Part shown: piece after piece, positions 26,667 to 34,655 of the stretch
Position numbering within the stretch: the stretch's first letter is position 1
How the letters are laid out: each line of letters opens with the position of its first letter
Assembly (NCBI GenBank): GCA_964540765.1
Contig: CAZINW010000009.1
Coordinates: 1-64,000 of the forward strand
Reading direction: 5' to 3'
DNA length: 64,000 nt
From: CAZJLN01 sp964540765
Lineage (GTDB): Bacteria > Chloroflexota > Anaerolineae > Anaerolineales > Anaerolineaceae
The notes under the pieces: generated by a model
Seen by the model: the letters and a program-made list of their open reading frames with translations, nothing else
Databases searched by the model: none
Told to the model about the DNA's origin: nothing
Program-made: the position numbers and the translations under genes

Positions 26667-28360
26667 GGTTTCTTTTCCTGTGATACCGGGTCTGCCTGCT
26701 TCCATATTTTCCTGATCAATGCATAATCTTCCGCATCCAGCGCTTCACCGGTGGCATCGATATGGCTGGCATAATATAATGAGGGAACGCCAAGTTCAGA
26801 TTGCAGGTAAAGATAATTGCGCCAGCTGGCTTTATCCGGCATTGGCCAATTGTCAGTATCGATGAGCGCGTTTGGGCAGGCAATCCATGCCACTTTCGCC
26901 CTATGCACCATCGCTGGATTAACCGGACTGGTAGTGTTTATATCGTTCAATCTGATCATATCGATCACATCTGCCAGGTATGGATTTGGTGTATGCGATA
27001 TGATCAGTGCATCCTCCCTGATCCTTTTCGCCTCTCGGTACAATATTTCCAGGTAGGCTTTCATCAGTTCAAGCCCCCAAACATTGCCAAAAAGGTGCAT
27101 ACCAGGTCCGGAAGGGATTCGCGCGGTAAAATCCACTTTAAATCCGTCAGCATTATAGCCATCAATTCCTAACATATGCTGCACTGATTCTATCAGACGT
27201 CGTTCGCATTTGGGATTGGTGGGATCAAACGCCACCACCCTGCCACTTGCATTTGTGATGCATTCATCGATCGGTAATCCTTCAGGATCCCATGCTTTTA
27301 ACCACAGCAATACTTTTCGACCCAAGCCATGTTGCTGGTCAATAAAACCTCGCAGATCAGGCCATTTTTCCGCATCAACTTCATTTCTACCATAGGTTGA
27401 CTGCCATTTGTCATCCAGGACGACAATGCCTGGATTGCAATTATTCTTCTCCAAAATTTTCAGGAAGTCTTCATAGTGATTCTGTCGGGAAAAATCTGCA
27501 GCGGCGCCATTGGTTTGCCTGGCTAGATGATTTTGCGCACCCCAACCGCAGAAAATTGGACTTTGCCACCAGTCCGGTTTCTCAGGCAGGTATCCTTCTG
27601 GAACCAATTTCTTCTCCTTTAATGCCTGCACATAAACGCTGAGCACATCATATGCATCTTTGGAAAAGTCAAATCCAATGGCAGGCAGGACAGCCCTTCC
27701 TTGAACCCGGGTATATCCTTCATAAGCAAGGCTGAGAAAAAATGCGTCAGATGCACCGTGATAACTGTATTCCGTAAAACGATTATCTCCCTGCTGCGCT
27801 TCCACACCCATGCCTATCCAACCAACATCATATGCCATCGCAAAACAAAACGGAGGAGGTGTGAAAAACCAATCCCCGCGTGCAGGAAGTGGAACTCCCA
27901 TTAGGTCTATCCGGGCATTTCCATCAAGTTTAAAATAGATTTTTTCCTGGCTGTTGGGTTCTGGATTAAAACCAAAGTTAAAAGCCTGACCTGACCAGAA
28001 AAATCCGGATCCCCACCGCATTTGACCTGAGTAATAACCCCCAAAATAATTCGCCTCAGCCAGGGGACCGTTCCCTTCCACTTCAATCTCATAGACAAAG
28101 CGTTTAGGGGAACAGCGAAAGCGATATTCTTTTGCGCTCCAGACAGAACTTGTGGCTCGTAGTTTGAATATCGTTTCCTTACCCGATTGACTCACCTTCC
28201 AATCTTCAATGCCGGTCGTGTCATCCCGTCCTTCCAATGGATGCACTGAGGACAAGACAAACAGATCAACAATTCTATCAACCGAATCGCTGTAAACACG
28301 AACAAAGGGGCGGTCATCAAGAAAAATCAGCCGATAAGTCTCTCCTTCATACCTTAACAC
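26663..28360 (-). CDS. TIM-barrel glycoside hydrolase, GH31/GH36-like (clan GH-D)
   Basis: A 565-residue protein with an N-terminal beta-sandwich (about 1-255) and a barrel (about 260-560). IVVLDDKWQSTYG (about 325), KVLLWLKAWDPEG and YNADGFKVDFTARIP (about 400), with the putative nucleophile Asp in KVDF, resemble the clan GH-D layout of alpha-galactosidases and alpha-glucosidases. A second carboxylate candidate is in LIDTDNW near residue 515. The family cannot be assigned precisely by eye; GH31 and GH36 are the leading options, and alpha-glucosidase, alpha-galactosidase or alpha-xylosidase activity is possible. It begins with GTG at 28360, 5 bp after the permease stop, with GGGAGG some 12 bp upstream. 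No signal peptide, so cytoplasmic. Confidence 0.72.
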   Translation of the reverse strand: MLRYEGETYRLIFLDDRPFVRVYSDSVDRIVDLFVLSSVHPLEGRDDTTGIEDWKVSQSGKETIFKLRATSSVWSAKEYRFRCSPKRFVYEIEVEGNGPLAEANYFGGYYSGQMRWGSGFFWSGQAFNFGFNPEPNSQEKIYFKLDGNARIDLMGVPLPARGDWFFTPPPFCFAMAYDVGWIGMGVEAQQGDNRFTEYSYHGASDAFFLSLAYEGYTRVQGRAVLPAIGFDFSKDAYDVLSVYVQALKEKKLVPEGYLPEKPDWWQSPIFCGWGAQNHLARQTNGAAADFSRQNHYEDFLKILEKNNCNPGIVVLDDKWQSTYGRNEVDAEKWPDLRGFIDQQHGLGRKVLLWLKAWDPEGLPIDECITNASGRVVAFDPTNPKCERRLIESVQHMLGIDGYNADGFKVDFTARIPSGPGMHLFGNVWGLELMKAYLEILYREAKRIREDALIISHTPNPYLADVIDMIRLNDINTTSPVNPAMVHRAKVAWIACPNALIDTDNWPMPDKASWRNYLYLQSELGVPSLYYASHIDATGEALDAEDYALIRKIWKQADPVSQEKKP

Positions 28361-28365
28361 AATCG

Positions 28366-29280
28366 TTACCGACCTCCCATGCCGCTGAAGGAGATGCCTT
28401 CAATAAAGTATTGCTGGAAGATAATGTAAATTAATAGAACTGGCAAAATTGTGATCAGGCTTGCAGCCATTAGCCAGTGCCAGGCAGGTGAACCACCTGC
28501 TGCTGCTTCAAACTGGCGTAGTCCCAATTGGATCGTATATAAGCGCTCACTCTGCAGGTAGAGCAGTGGACCCATGAAGTCCTGCCAGACACCATTAAAG
28601 GTAAAAATCGCTACAGTCGCCAATGCTGGTTTGGTTAAAGGCATAACAATGCTCCACCAGATGCGTAATTCACTGGCGCCCTCAATCTTTGCGGCTTCAG
28701 AAAGTTCCGTGGGAATTGCCCGCATGAATTGCCTCAACAGAAAAATATAAAAAGCACTGCCTGTGAAGGCTGGCACTATCAATGGTAGAAATGTATTCGT
28801 CCAAACCCTCGAGCCTTGGATACCAAAAGCCGGTAGTTTGGAAAATAACACAAATTGTGGGATCATGAGGACTACACTCGGGAGCATCATTGTCGCCAGC
28901 ACAATAGAAAAGAGCACATCCCTTCCTTTCCAACGCAGTCGCGAAAAAGAGTATGCCACCAGTGAAGAGGAAAACACTTGCCCAATCACGTTTAAGACTG
29001 TGATGATCACGGTATTTATAGTCCATTGCGGCCACATGCCGAAACTGAAGGCATCTTTAAAGTTTTCCCATGCAAACCTGGTTGGGATCCAGTTTGTACT
29101 CATCAAATCTGATGGTTCTTTCAGCGAAGTGGAAATCATCCATAAAAATGGTACGACAAAGGCAATGGCGATGGTCGTCATCAATACAAATGCAGCCACC
29201 CTTCCTGGTGTCCAATGATGTATATTAAAAATCTTTTGCCAGCGGGTTTTCTTATTATAGGAAGAATTTACGGTTGCCAT
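28366..29280 (-). CDS. ABC sugar transporter permease (MalG/UgpE type)
   Basis: A 304-residue inner-membrane permease with six predicted helices, the first at about 30-52. The EAA loop that contacts the ATPase reads ELSEAAKIEGASELRIWWSI near residue 195-215, typical of carbohydrate uptake-1 permeases. RYTIQLGLR and the hydrophobic helix before the C-terminal IEGISFSGMGGR tail also match the family. AAGGAG precedes the ATG. It pairs with the permease 12 bp upstream. No nucleotide-binding subunit is encoded nearby, so the transporter probably uses a shared MsmK/UgpC-type ATPase from elsewhere in the genome. Confidence 0.94.
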   Translation of the reverse strand: MATVNSSYNKKTRWQKIFNIHHWTPGRVAAFVLMTTIAIAFVVPFLWMISTSLKEPSDLMSTNWIPTRFAWENFKDAFSFGMWPQWTINTVIITVLNVIGQVFSSSLVAYSFSRLRWKGRDVLFSIVLATMMLPSVVLMIPQFVLFSKLPAFGIQGSRVWTNTFLPLIVPAFTGSAFYIFLLRQFMRAIPTELSEAAKIEGASELRIWWSIVMPLTKPALATVAIFTFNGVWQDFMGPLLYLQSERLYTIQLGLRQFEAAAGGSPAWHWLMAASLITILPVLLIYIIFQQYFIEGISFSGMGGR

Positions 29281-29292
29281 GCGATTATCTCC

Positions 29293-30240
29293 TTAATCTC
29301 CTGTCTCATAGTAAACCCATTTCTTTGATAACCATAACTGAATGCCAGTAATCGCCAAAATGATTAAGAAAAGGATCCATGCCAATGCAGAAGCATACCC
29401 CATTTGCAGTCCACCCACACCAACCCTGCCAAATGCACGATTGTACAGGTAAAGTACATAGAATAGCATGGACTGTCCAGGGCCGCCAAGGGCGGAATTT
29501 TGACCAGAGAGGATCAATGCAGTTTGAAATATCTGGAATGCCCCGATAATGCCGGTGATAACTTGAAAAAAGATGGTGGGTGTCAATAAAGGTAAAGTAA
29601 TTTTCCTGGTTTTTTGCCATGCAGAAGCGCCATCCATTTCAGCAGCTTCATAAAGAGACACCGGTATACCCTTGATCCCAGCCAGGTAAATGATTACATT
29701 TCCCCCAATCCACCACATACCCATTACCACCATTCCAGGTTTTGTCCAGACCGGATCCACAAACCAGCTGGGTCCGTTAATTCCAAATATCTCCAAAAAA
29801 CGGTTAAAGAGGCCATTTGGCGCCAGGATCCATTGCCAGAGAAAAACTGCTGCAATGCCTGATAACACATTGGGAAGGTAGATGATCCCCCTAAAGAATT
29901 TTTCACCAGGCATTTTCACATTGAGTAACAATGCTATACCTATCGAAAAAATCACGACCAGGGGAGTTTTAATAACCACCATCCACAAAGTATTACTCAT
30001 TGACTTTATGAACATGGGGTCTTCAAAAAGGATATTGTAATAATTTTCAACACCAATCCATTGAGGGGATTTAATAATGTTGTATTTTGTAAAACTCGTA
30101 TATAACGAAAAAAGCATGGGAACAACAGTGAATAATAAAAATCCAAAAATCCACGGGGATGCGAAAAGCCAGCCAGTCAGCGATTCTCTTTTCGCCAAGC
30201 TCAACTTAGATCGACGCTTGACGACTAATGCGGTAGTCAT
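29293..30240 (-). CDS. ABC sugar transporter permease (MalF/UgpA type)
   Basis: A 315-residue permease with six predicted membrane helices, starting with GWLFASPWIFGFLLFTVVP near residue 23. The EAA loop reads LYEAAEMDGASAWQKTRKIT near residue 196-215. It forms the heterodimeric channel with the downstream permease for oligosaccharide import. AAGGA lies 7 bp before the ATG, but the AAGAAG around it can pair with CTTCTT just upstream in the mRNA, so its translation may be structure-controlled. A strong hairpin (30268-30298) separates it from the binding-protein gene, a common way to make more binding protein than permease. Confidence 0.94.
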   Translation of the reverse strand: MTTALVVKRRSKLSLAKRESLTGWLFASPWIFGFLLFTVVPMLFSLYTSFTKYNIIKSPQWIGVENYYNILFEDPMFIKSMSNTLWMVVIKTPLVVIFSIGIALLLNVKMPGEKFFRGIIYLPNVLSGIAAVFLWQWILAPNGLFNRFLEIFGINGPSWFVDPVWTKPGMVVMGMWWIGGNVIIYLAGIKGIPVSLYEAAEMDGASAWQKTRKITLPLLTPTIFFQVITGIIGAFQIFQTALILSGQNSALGGPGQSMLFYVLYLYNRAFGRVGVGGLQMGYASALAWILFLIILAITGIQLWLSKKWVYYETGD

Positions 30241-30267
30241 TGTTATTCCTTCTTATCACAAGAAGAG

Positions 30268-30298
30268 TGGTCGACGCGTCCTGAAAATGCGTCGACCA
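30268..30298 (-). promoter_or_regulatory. Intercistronic hairpin between binding-protein and permease genes
   Basis: A perfect 9-bp inverted repeat (GGTCGACGC / GCGTCGACC) with an 11-nt loop; the stem can be extended by a few pairs with one wobble. It sits between the stop of the solute-binding-protein gene (30321) and the start of the first permease (30240). On the transcribed strand no U run follows, so it is better read as an RNA-stabilising or partially terminating element that lowers permease expression relative to the binding protein. A second small hairpin (CTTCTT/AAGAAG, about 30249-30265) overlaps the permease ribosome binding site. Confidence 0.65.
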
Positions 30299-30320
30299 TC
30301 TCGTAAGCAAACTAATTCCT

Positions 30321-31727
30321 CTACTTAACAACGTCAAGCACAGCTTGTTGCGCCTCATCCAATGCCTGCTGTGGTGTAAGATCACCTTTCCAGACCGATT
30401 CCCAGCGTAAATTCAACTGCTCTATCCAATTTGGATATTTGGGAACATAAACCCCACCCGTTGAGGTAGAGAGTGCTGTGTCTATAATACCCCAAAGTGG
30501 CATTGCATTCAAAACAGGATCCTGCGCAGCAATGATATTGGTTGGTTGTGCCTGTGTATCACGAGCCCATGAAGTCTGCGCTTCAGCGGCTGTGGCGCAC
30601 TTGATAAACTCCCAAGCTGCCTCAGCATTTTCACTGCCTGTTGGAATGGAAAGTGAGAAACCACCGCTCCATGTGCCACTATCTGGATTTCCAGGTAGAA
30701 GGGCAATGCCCCAATCAGTTCGTGTACTGGAACCATTAGATAGAAGCGTGTTTGGTCTATAGAATTCCAGCGCGCTATTATATCCAAAAATATCCACACG
30801 CATGGCAATACCACCGCTCATGAAATCGTCATTTGGCGGTGCTCCAAATTGTGCCTTGAAGGTTTGAACCGCATCCCAACCACCGTAGCGGTCAACCCAA
30901 CTCTTTAACCATTCAACCGTTTCGACCATCTTCCCATTGTTAATTTGGGGGGTTCCGTCAGCAGCGATCATCTCTGCATCGTTGGTATACTGCCAGACAT
31001 CCGCGCCACGGTCCCACAGGGGGAAGAACCCTATTCGAGAATAGGTACCATCTTCATTCTCAATGTCGAGTTTATCTGCATATTCCCAGACTTCTTCCCA
31101 GGTCGTTGGTGGTTTGTTAGGGTCAAGACCGACATCCGCGAACATAGTCTTATTGTAGAACAGCACGCTCACGTCCGTCTCATGCGGCAGACCGTAGAGA
31201 CCACCTTCATAAAGAGCCTGATCCCAAGCCCAGCCATAGAACATATCCCGATTTATGCCATCGCGCTCTGCCCAGGTCATCAGATCCATGTAAATACCAT
31301 CTCCCGCATCTTTTGACAGAGTCGGGCGATCAGACACAATGATGTCGGGCATGCCTGATCCAGCAGCCACGGCTGCAATATTTGCAGTCCAAATATCACC
31401 CCAGGGCTTGACGACATCAGTAACTTTGATATTGGGAAGTTTGGTTTCGCAAATGGCAATAACGCGTTTAACAGCATTCCTGCGTACAGGAGAAGCCCAG
31501 AAATGCCAAAGTTCCAACTCTCCAGAGACTTCAGGATTCAATTGCACGTCTCCCAGCTCAGGAGTAGGGGTCACTTCAACAAACTTCTCCACTTCTACTT
31601 CCACTTCCTTCGTAACCTCCTTAATAACTTCCTTTGTCACTATGACTTCTTTTGGTGCACAAGAAACCACCATGCTAAAGACCATTATGACAACTAACAC
31701 CTGCCAAATTATAGATTTTCTTTTCAT
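30321..31727 (-). CDS. Extracellular sugar-binding lipoprotein (SBP family 1)
   Basis: A 468-residue substrate-binding protein. Residues 1-22 form a lipoprotein signal peptide ending in the lipobox VVSC, with Cys23 as the lipidation site. A Lys/Glu/Val repeat linker (about 27-50, KEVIKEVTKEVEVEVEK) follows, typical of Chloroflexota binding proteins. The mature part starts GELELWHFWASP and shows the family 1 fold: AAGSGMPDIIVSD, then GGLYGLPHETDVSVLFYNK and the GTWSGGFSLSIPTGS loop. It captures an oligosaccharide outside the membrane for the two permeases. GAGGAG precedes the ATG. Aromatic-rich regions fit a sugar ligand, but which sugar is not evident. Confidence 0.94.
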   Translation of the reverse strand: MKRKSIIWQVLVVIMVFSMVVSCAPKEVIVTKEVIKEVTKEVEVEVEKFVEVTPTPELGDVQLNPEVSGELELWHFWASPVRRNAVKRVIAICETKLPNIKVTDVVKPWGDIWTANIAAVAAGSGMPDIIVSDRPTLSKDAGDGIYMDLMTWAERDGINRDMFYGWAWDQALYEGGLYGLPHETDVSVLFYNKTMFADVGLDPNKPPTTWEEVWEYADKLDIENEDGTYSRIGFFPLWDRGADVWQYTNDAEMIAADGTPQINNGKMVETVEWLKSWVDRYGGWDAVQTFKAQFGAPPNDDFMSGGIAMRVDIFGYNSALEFYRPNTLLSNGSSTRTDWGIALLPGNPDSGTWSGGFSLSIPTGSENAEAAWEFIKCATAAEAQTSWARDTQAQPTNIIAAQDPVLNAMPLWGIIDTALSTSTGGVYVPKYPNWIEQLNLRWESVWKGDLTPQQALDEAQQAVLDVVK

Positions 31728-31787
31728 TAGTTTTTCTCCTCATTGACTAATTTGAATTGACACAATAGACTTTTTCCTTTTGTTTCC

Positions 31788-31815
31788 GGAGATCACTCAT
31801 TACAATGTGATCTCC
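31788..31815. promoter_or_regulatory. Inverted repeat upstream of the sugar-binding-protein gene
   Basis: A perfect 9-bp inverted repeat (GGAGATCAC / GTGATCTCC) with a 10-bp spacer, in the 105-bp gap between the repressor stop and the binding-protein start. No T run follows on either strand, so a terminator is unlikely. It could be an operator or an mRNA processing or attenuation structure. A further GTGAT half-copy lies at about 31820-31826. Confidence 0.5.
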
Positions 31816-31832
31816 TCTTGATCACTTCCTTA

Positions 31833-33098
31833 TCACCTCCTTTGACTCGGTCCATTTTCCCCGCTGCGTGCAAGTGTTTCCACCGGGTACGTTAGGACGT
31901 GGTTGTAAATCATTGCTATTGTTCCCATCAAAGACGCTTCATTACCTTGGTGTGCTATGACAATATCGGTATTATCACGTGACCATTTCAATGCGTGTCT
32001 TGTTACAGCCTCTAGAATTTCGGGAAGCATTATCGGATAAGCTGGTCGCAAATATCCACCTAAAATAACCCTTTTGGGATTAAGGATATTGATCAAATTT
32101 GCCAATCCAAGTCCAATATACTGTGCAGTTTCATGCAACACCTGGACTGCCACTGGATCCCCAGCCTGTGCTGCTTTCACAACAAGTGGGATGGAAAGAT
32201 GACTAAAATTCGTCAAATCACCATCTGTCAAGCTGGATGGATGTCCCTCTTCAATCAGATTTCGAATCCGCCGAAATATGGCTGGCGTGCTGATCAACGT
32301 TTCCCAGCATCCCTGATTGCCACATTTACAGAGGGGGCCATTGGGATCCACAGTCATATGCCCAACTTCGCCTGCCACGCCGTTATTGCCGCCCAAAATT
32401 TCTTGTCCAAGCACGATGCCAGATCCGACTCCATAGGTGATATTGATATATAAGACATAATCGCAATCCCGACCTGCGCCAAAGAATGTCTCACCCAGGG
32501 CAGCAAGATTCGCCTCGTTATCTGCATAAATTGGGAATTTAAAATAGGTATTCAACCAACTGCGCAAGGGAACATCATGCCACCCTAAATTGGGAGCAAA
32601 CAGCAACGTGCCTTTATCCTCATCGACCAAACCAGGCACACTTAAACCCAGCCCCAGGATTGGTCGCTCTGGGTAAGGAACATGATTTATCGCTGCATTA
32701 ATTAATTCCAAGAGATGTGACTGAATGAGCTCCTGACTGTCATTCGGATTATGCTTCTTTTCACTATGCCAGATGATTTTCGCAGCAAAATCGGTTAAAA
32801 TGACAGCACTGTAATCGACATCAAGCCGTATGCCAATAATATAACCAGCATTCGGATCCAATTCAAGGAGAATTGAAGGACTTCCCATCACTGATGATCG
32901 TGTTCCCACTTCCTTCACCAGCCTATGTTCAAGCAACTCCCGCACCAGGCGCGTTATGGTGGCTTTATTGAGGTGTGTCATATCTGCCAGATCTGTGCGA
33001 GACATGGGATTAAATTGGCGCAGATTGTTCAATACTGCAGTTAAATTCACTTTTCGCAGTAATGTCTGGTCTCCACCATTGTGGGATAAAATGGGCAT
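31833..33098 (-). CDS. ROK-family transcriptional repressor (NagC/XylR type)
   Basis: A 421-residue protein. Residues about 32-70 form a winged helix-turn-helix (MSRTDLADMTHLNKATITRL), followed by a ROK sugar-binding domain. The zinc site is in PLCKCGNQGCWETL near residue 255, and VAGEVGHMTVDP precedes it. Such repressors release DNA when bound to a sugar or sugar phosphate. It is the first gene of the long minus-strand array and is divergent from the isomerase-kinase operon at 33219, the usual place for a local regulator. AAGGAG precedes the ATG. A strong promoter and an inverted repeat over its start site suggest autoregulation. Confidence 0.93.
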   Translation of the reverse strand: MPILSHNGGDQTLLRKVNLTAVLNNLRQFNPMSRTDLADMTHLNKATITRLVRELLEHRLVKEVGTRSSVMGSPSILLELDPNAGYIIGIRLDVDYSAVILTDFAAKIIWHSEKKHNPNDSQELIQSHLLELINAAINHVPYPERPILGLGLSVPGLVDEDKGTLLFAPNLGWHDVPLRSWLNTYFKFPIYADNEANLAALGETFFGAGRDCDYVLYINITYGVGSGIVLGQEILGGNNGVAGEVGHMTVDPNGPLCKCGNQGCWETLISTPAIFRRIRNLIEEGHPSSLTDGDLTNFSHLSIPLVVKAAQAGDPVAVQVLHETAQYIGLGLANLINILNPKRVILGGYLRPAYPIMLPEILEAVTRHALKWSRDNTDIVIAHQGNEASLMGTIAMIYNHVLTYPVETLARSGENGPSQRR

Positions 33099-33140
33099 AG
33101 CCTACTCCTTATCAAGCCTGATAGTGAATAATGTGCTAGT

Positions 33141-33163
33141 TAGTTGCTTTCCGCAATCAACTA
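33141..33163. promoter_or_regulatory. Candidate ROK operator (inverted repeat)
   Basis: TAGTTG and CAACTA flank an 11-bp spacer that itself contains a GC/GC pair of inner half-sites (TTGC...GCAA). The repeat covers the predicted transcription start of the repressor promoter and a possible -35 element (TTGCTT, 33144-33149) of the divergent operon. A repressor bound here would block both directions. Confidence 0.55.
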
Positions 33164-33167
33164 TGTT

Positions 33168-33197
33168 AATATATCATTTATTAGCTGTTAATGTCAA
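33168..33197 (-). promoter_or_regulatory. Sigma-70-type promoter for the repressor and glycan array
   Basis: On the minus strand, TTGACA (33197-33192) and TATATT (33173-33168) are separated by 18 bp, an almost ideal vegetative promoter. Transcription would start near 33161, about 60 bp before the repressor ATG. It could drive the whole 31-kb array, because no clear promoter is visible before the binding-protein gene. Confidence 0.7.
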
Positions 33198-33218
33198 GGT
33201 GTTTTAAGGAGTATTTTT

Positions 33219-34643
33219 ATGTCAATTTATCAAGATACAAAACGATACCTTTTTGAGCCTTCTGCTGATTTCCTGCAAATGCCAGCCACCTCTTTAATGC
33301 CAATCCTGGCGCGTCCAGGAACACCTAGTGTGGATCTGCAAAAATTAAAGCTTATTCTGGGTGATGTGGCGAATATCAACCCCATGGTAACCGTACAATC
33401 TGCCACTCACTGGGAAAAAATCATCACCAATCTGGATGATTCAGTGGACGCAATACTTCCCCTCAGCAACCCGGCTTATCCAACGGAATTTTGGAATTCA
33501 GATCCCAAACCCTTGGTGGAACGAGGGTTACCCATCCTGTTTTGGTCTTTAATGGAGCATGACGAGCCTGATTTTTGGCGTTTCGCTGCCCATGATTTGC
33601 TAAGAACCCTGGGGGCAGAAGTCTATATTGTTCATAACAATGCTGAAGGTGCATCATTGGTTAAAGCGCTTGCCATGCGCCGATTTTTGAGAACATCCAG
33701 GCTGGTGGTCTTTGGCGATCAAAATTTCCCCTGGAATGCCCATGCAGTCGGTGACCGGGTTACCCGGAGCCTGGGCTTAAAAATCATTGTCCGATCGATA
33801 GAGGATTTTAGAGCACTTTATCAACATATGTCAGATGCTGAGGTTGCCCAATATTGGACGACCAGGAAAAATCAACGATACAACGATCAAGACGTTTCCT
33901 TTGAAGACCGGGTGCAGGCAGTCCGTACCGCTCTTGCCATCCGTACCATACTTCAGGAAGAACAAGCCATTGGGTTTGGTGTTAATTGTTTTGGAGACCT
34001 GATCATTCATGGCGGTCGTGATGTTCCCTGCCTTGCCCAGCTGCTTCTGCGGGAAGAGGGTTTTATTGCTGCCTGTGATGGGGATTTCATTGCCATGACG
34101 GGAATGACGCTTGGCAGCTTTTTCCTCGATAAACCTTGCATGACTTCCAACCTTTACCCCATCCGTTATGCGGGTGCGCTGACCTCTCACTTTGGTGATC
34201 CACTCTCGCCAGGCTCCACTTACCCACAAGAAAAATGGCAGAACCTTGGTCGCCTCGCGCATTGCGGATATGTAGGCATCATCTCACCAGAGATGACTTC
34301 AAAAGGCTTTGTCAGATTGAGCGATTGGGGAGGTACCTATGAGATCAAACGCGATGGACGTGGTTGCGGTGTGGATGGCGATTTGGTGGCTGGAGAGCGC
34401 ATCACTGTCTTTTCACTGACTTTTGATGCAAAGTGTTTGATGGTCACCGGCGGACATGTTGCTGAAACCACGCGTCATGCGGGAATGCCCCACTGTGAGT
34501 CAAGCGCACTGCTGGAGATTGAGCATCTTCCCAAGTTCTTTGAGGATGTCTCCCGCGATCATGTAATTGTCATTTACGGTGATCATAAGCATGATTTTGA
34601 GATCCTGAGCCAGGTTTTGGGATTGCAATACAGTTCTTATTAG
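33219..34643 (+). CDS. L-fucose/L-arabinose isomerase-fold sugar isomerase
   Basis: A 474-residue protein with the overall layout of FucI/AraA-like isomerases. Recognisable are a central AIGFGVNCFGDLIIH strand, FIAACDGDFIAMTGMTLGS (about 285), DKPCMTSNLYPI and the C-terminal MPHCESSALLEIEHLPKFF with DHVIVIYGDH. These keep the acidic and His positions expected for metal-dependent aldose-ketose isomerisation, but the protein is more divergent than standard FucI. It heads a three-gene operon with a ROK kinase and a D-lyxose/mannose isomerase, divergent from the repressor. AAGGAG lies 7 bp before the ATG. The substrate is not identifiable by eye; fucose or another aldose from the glycan is reasonable. 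Confidence 0.7.
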   Translation: MSIYQDTKRYLFEPSADFLQMPATSLMPILARPGTPSVDLQKLKLILGDVANINPMVTVQSATHWEKIITNLDDSVDAILPLSNPAYPTEFWNSDPKPLVERGLPILFWSLMEHDEPDFWRFAAHDLLRTLGAEVYIVHNNAEGASLVKALAMRRFLRTSRLVVFGDQNFPWNAHAVGDRVTRSLGLKIIVRSIEDFRALYQHMSDAEVAQYWTTRKNQRYNDQDVSFEDRVQAVRTALAIRTILQEEQAIGFGVNCFGDLIIHGGRDVPCLAQLLLREEGFIAACDGDFIAMTGMTLGSFFLDKPCMTSNLYPIRYAGALTSHFGDPLSPGSTYPQEKWQNLGRLAHCGYVGIISPEMTSKGFVRLSDWGGTYEIKRDGRGCGVDGDLVAGERITVFSLTFDAKCLMVTGGHVAETTRHAGMPHCESSALLEIEHLPKFFEDVSRDHVIVIYGDHKHDFEILSQVLGLQYSSY

Positions 34644-34655
34644 ACGAGGTATTCA

